This document shows positions 6,027 to 7,097 of a stretch of 7,097 bases of DNA, piece by piece. Source of the stretch: Mycobacteriaceae bacterium (GTDB taxonomy: Bacteria; Actinomycetota; Actinomycetes; Mycobacteriales; Mycobacteriaceae); NCBI GenBank assembly GCA_013362555.1, contig JABFVX010000335.1:1-7097 (forward strand). Reading direction: 5' to 3'. The number at the start of each line of letters is the position of its first letter. Within the stretch, counting starts at the first letter, position 1. The notes under the pieces were generated by a model, which saw only the letters and a list, made by a program, of their open reading frames with translations, was not told the DNA's origin and made no database searches. The position numbers were made by a program, and so were the translations under genes.

Positions 6027-6647
6027 TCAGGCGCGACGGACGGCGGTGATCTTGCCCATCGAGTTCAAGGGGGAGTAGCGGACGCGGTCGCCGGAGTGCG
6101 GAGCCTGCAGGATGTTTCCGTCGCCCGCATAGAGGGCGGCGTGGGTGCCGCCGTTGTAGATCACGACGTCGCCGGGCTTGAGGTCGCTGGGCGCTACCGG
6201 CTTGCCGAAGCGCGCCTGCTGCTGGCTGGTGCGGGGCAGGCGCACGCCCGCCTGGCTGTAGGACCACTTGACGAGGCCGGAGCAGTCGAATCCGCCCGGG
6301 TTCTGGCCGCCCCAGATGTACGGGGTGCCGACGCGGGTGCGCGCGGCGTCGAGCGCGCGCTCGCCGACGGACTTGGGCGCGATCTGCGGCAGCAGCTGGT
6401 CGACGGTCTGTTTCACCTGCGGCGGCGCCTGGCTGATGAGGCCTTGTGCCTGCGGCGTGCTCAGCTGGTCCAGCACCGGCTGCGGCAGGGCGGGAACCTC
6501 GACGGCTCCGATGCCCGCGACGGTGACGGTCTGCGCCGCGGCCGCGCCTGCCGAGGCCAGCGCGGCGCTCGCGACGGCGCCTGCGATGATCGCGCCGCGC
6601 GCGGTGACCCGCAATCCGGTATGTCGAGGCTTGTTGTGCTTACCCAC
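6027..6647 (-). CDS. Secreted NlpC/P60 (C40) peptidoglycan hydrolase
   Basis: The 206-residue product has a long signal peptide (basic MGKHNKPRHTGLRVTAR, then a hydrophobic Ala-rich core to AAAA-Q at about 38-39), a short linker (about 40-95, TVAGIGAVEVPALPQPV, then Gln/Pro-rich) and an NlpC/P60 domain (about 96-206). The domain shows TPYIWGGQNPGGFDCSGLVKWSY with nucleophile Cys122, GDVVIYNGGTHAALYAGDG with His169, and ILQAPHSGD, in which the third catalytic position is Gln181. Enzymes of this class cut D-Glu-to-mDAP bonds in peptidoglycan stem peptides during growth and division. Start: GTG 6647 follows the riboswitch leader and gives a proper signal peptide. Regulation is probably by c-di-AMP through the upstream riboswitch. 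The protein is much shorter than RipA (no long coiled-coil N-terminus) and closer in size to RipB-type enzymes. Confidence 0.93.
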   Translation of the reverse strand: MGKHNKPRHTGLRVTARGAIIAGAVASAALASAGAAAAQTVTVAGIGAVEVPALPQPVLDQLSTPQAQGLISQAPPQVKQTVDQLLPQIAPKSVGERALDAARTRVGTPYIWGGQNPGGFDCSGLVKWSYSQAGVRLPRTSQQQARFGKPVAPSDLKPGDVVIYNGGTHAALYAGDGNILQAPHSGDRVRYSPLNSMGKITAVRRA

Positions 6648-6663
6648 CTGGGGGTTTCTCCAT
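6640..6663 (-). other. Tiny upstream frame overlapping the hydrolase start (7 codons plus stop)
   Basis: In the leader, between the riboswitch and the hydrolase, ATG 6661-6663 opens MEKPPGG and stops with TAA at 6640-6642. That frame overlaps the hydrolase GTG (6645-6647) in another register. AGGAAG lies 3 nt before this ATG and is a better ribosome site than anything at usual distance from the GTG. It could couple or limit hydrolase translation, or be chance. Confidence 0.35.
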
Positions 6664-6671
6664 TTCTTCCT

Positions 6672-6812
6672 GGCCCGCCGACCGAGTTAGCTGACGGGTT
6701 CGGGCGCGGAAGAGTTGCCCTACCTCGATCCGGGCGCTGTGGGCGCGAATCGGGGATTCACCCCAGGGGAATTGGGTCCCCGGCTCGGCCGAAGGCCGAT
6801 TGAGCGGTGGCT
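6672..6812 (-). ncRNA. c-di-AMP riboswitch (ydaO-yuaA class)
   Basis: The minus-strand leader carries the hallmark blocks of this class in order: GGGGACCC, GGGGTGAATCCCC, then TAGGGCAACTCTTCCG, CCCGAACCCGTCAGCTAAC and CTCGGTCGGCGG. A closing helix can form between CCGC (near 6804-6808) and GCGG (near 6674-6678). The boundaries are approximate. In actinobacteria this riboswitch typically sits before cell-wall hydrolase genes (rpf and NlpC/P60), as here; c-di-AMP binding usually lowers expression. The 3' end is about 25 nt from the hydrolase GTG. I see no clear U-rich terminator, so control of translation or a non-canonical terminator is likely. Confidence 0.93.
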
Positions 6813-6850
6813 TCACGCCGTCAACCAACTGTTGGCAACTAATCCGCAAA

Positions 6851-6889
6851 GTCACGGCGAGGTTACGGAGATCCCGTGGGCGTTGTCCA
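6851..6889 (-). promoter_or_regulatory. Candidate promoter and MtrA-like direct repeat for the hydrolase
   Basis: TGGACA (6884-6889), an 18-nt spacer and TAACCT (6860-6865, fits TANNNT) would start transcription near 6853, giving a leader of about 200 nt that includes the whole riboswitch. Overlapping the -10 is GTAAC-N6-GTGAC (6851-6866), a direct repeat with an 11-bp period similar to the MtrA site layout described near corynebacterial and mycobacterial cell-wall hydrolase genes. Both calls are weak and may exclude each other. Confidence 0.3.
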
Positions 6890-6977
6890 GCCTGACAAAT
6901 CCAACATCGATGCAAGTCCCATATAACTCACAGGGCCGGCCGGTCCGTTTTGTAGCCGGCGTCACACCGAACCCTGG

Positions 6978-7025
6978 CGCTGTGAGTGTTCAGGCGAGCC
7001 AGGGCTCGCCTGAACACTCACAGCG
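6978..7025. terminator. Perfect 22-bp palindrome upstream of the hydrolase promoter (family C)
   Basis: Arms 6978-6999 and 7004-7025 are fully complementary with loop CAGG. No gene inside the window ends here: the hydrolase is transcribed away from it and no convincing gene lies between it and the right edge. It may insulate the hydrolase promoter from a gene beyond the window, or be a free-standing repeat. The sequence is unlike families A and B. Confidence 0.6.
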
Positions 7026-7060
7026 TGGTCGAGAACTCGGGTGGCTGGGTTGCAAACCTT

Positions 7061-7097
7061 CCAGAATGACCCATGACATGCGTCCAACGCACGTCAT
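7061..7097. repeat. Second copy of palindrome family A, cut by the window edge
   Basis: CCAGAATGACCCATGACATG and what follows repeat the sequence at 2844-2880 with about 31 of 37 identical positions. The left arm (7061-7083) and the first 11 bases of the right arm (7087-7097) are present; the rest lies outside the window. Where it differs from copy 1, at least two stem pairs have changed on both sides (G-C to A-T, C-G to T-A). Confidence 0.75.

Noticed and set aside
2838..7097. Palindromes as a CRISPR array or transposon ends
   Set aside because: The copies are isolated, kilobases apart, with no regular spacing, spacers, transposase or target-site duplications visible.
7018..7097. A minus-strand coding tail ending with TGA inside the family C palindrome
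   Set aside because: The frame is open to the edge, but it would have to run through the family A hairpin, so real coding is unlikely.

Overview
The window is high-GC actinobacterial DNA. A steroid-type acyl-CoA gene pair, a KstR-type operator (TNNAACNNGTTNNA) and a c-di-AMP riboswitch in front of an NlpC/P60 cell-wall hydrolase point to the Mycobacteriales (Nocardia or a close relative is my first guess) or a related mycolic-acid or Pseudonocardia-type lineage. The exact genus cannot be fixed from the sequence alone. No mobile element, CRISPR array or phage gene is seen.

Layout: (1) 1-1168, minus strand: the 5' end of a thiolase/lipid-transfer-type gene, preceded by and translationally coupled (4-bp GTGA overlap) to a tandem OB-fold/zinc-ribbon (DUF35) partner. 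(2) 1169-1254: a compact divergent promoter with two KstR-like operators, one over each promoter, both apparently leaderless. (3) 1255-2835, plus: a FadD8-like acyl-CoA synthetase. (4) 2838-2898: a long palindrome, then tRNA-Cys(GCA) on the minus strand (2904-2975). (5) 3157-3783, plus: a small lipoprotein of unknown function. (6) 3778-3828: a palindrome that contains the stop codons of both converging genes. (7) 3823-4935, minus: an LtrA-family membrane protein. (8) 5019-5954, plus: a polytopic membrane protein of unknown function, divergent from ltrA. (9) 5958-6008: another palindrome. (10) 6027-6647, minus: a secreted NlpC/P60 hydrolase with a c-di-AMP riboswitch leader (about 6672-6812). 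(11) 6813-7097: promoter region, a perfect 22-bp palindrome and, at the edge, a cut second copy of the palindrome seen at 2838.

How the parts work together: the left third reads as a KstR-controlled steroid or acyl side-chain module, with an acyl-CoA ligase plus a thiolase/DUF35 pair of the kind that shortens CoA-activated steroid side chains. The remaining genes are independent envelope and housekeeping units.

The most unusual structural signal is that all three convergent gene junctions are occupied by long, near-perfect palindromes without a U-tract. These fall into at least two sequence families. Within each family, differences between copies occur on both arms together, which indicates selection on the hairpin itself. 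They probably act as bidirectional terminators that are also dispersed repeats. I found no clearly new multi-gene system; the best leads are the palindrome families, the mirror-image KstR promoter, and the riboswitch leader with a tiny overlapping upstream frame.
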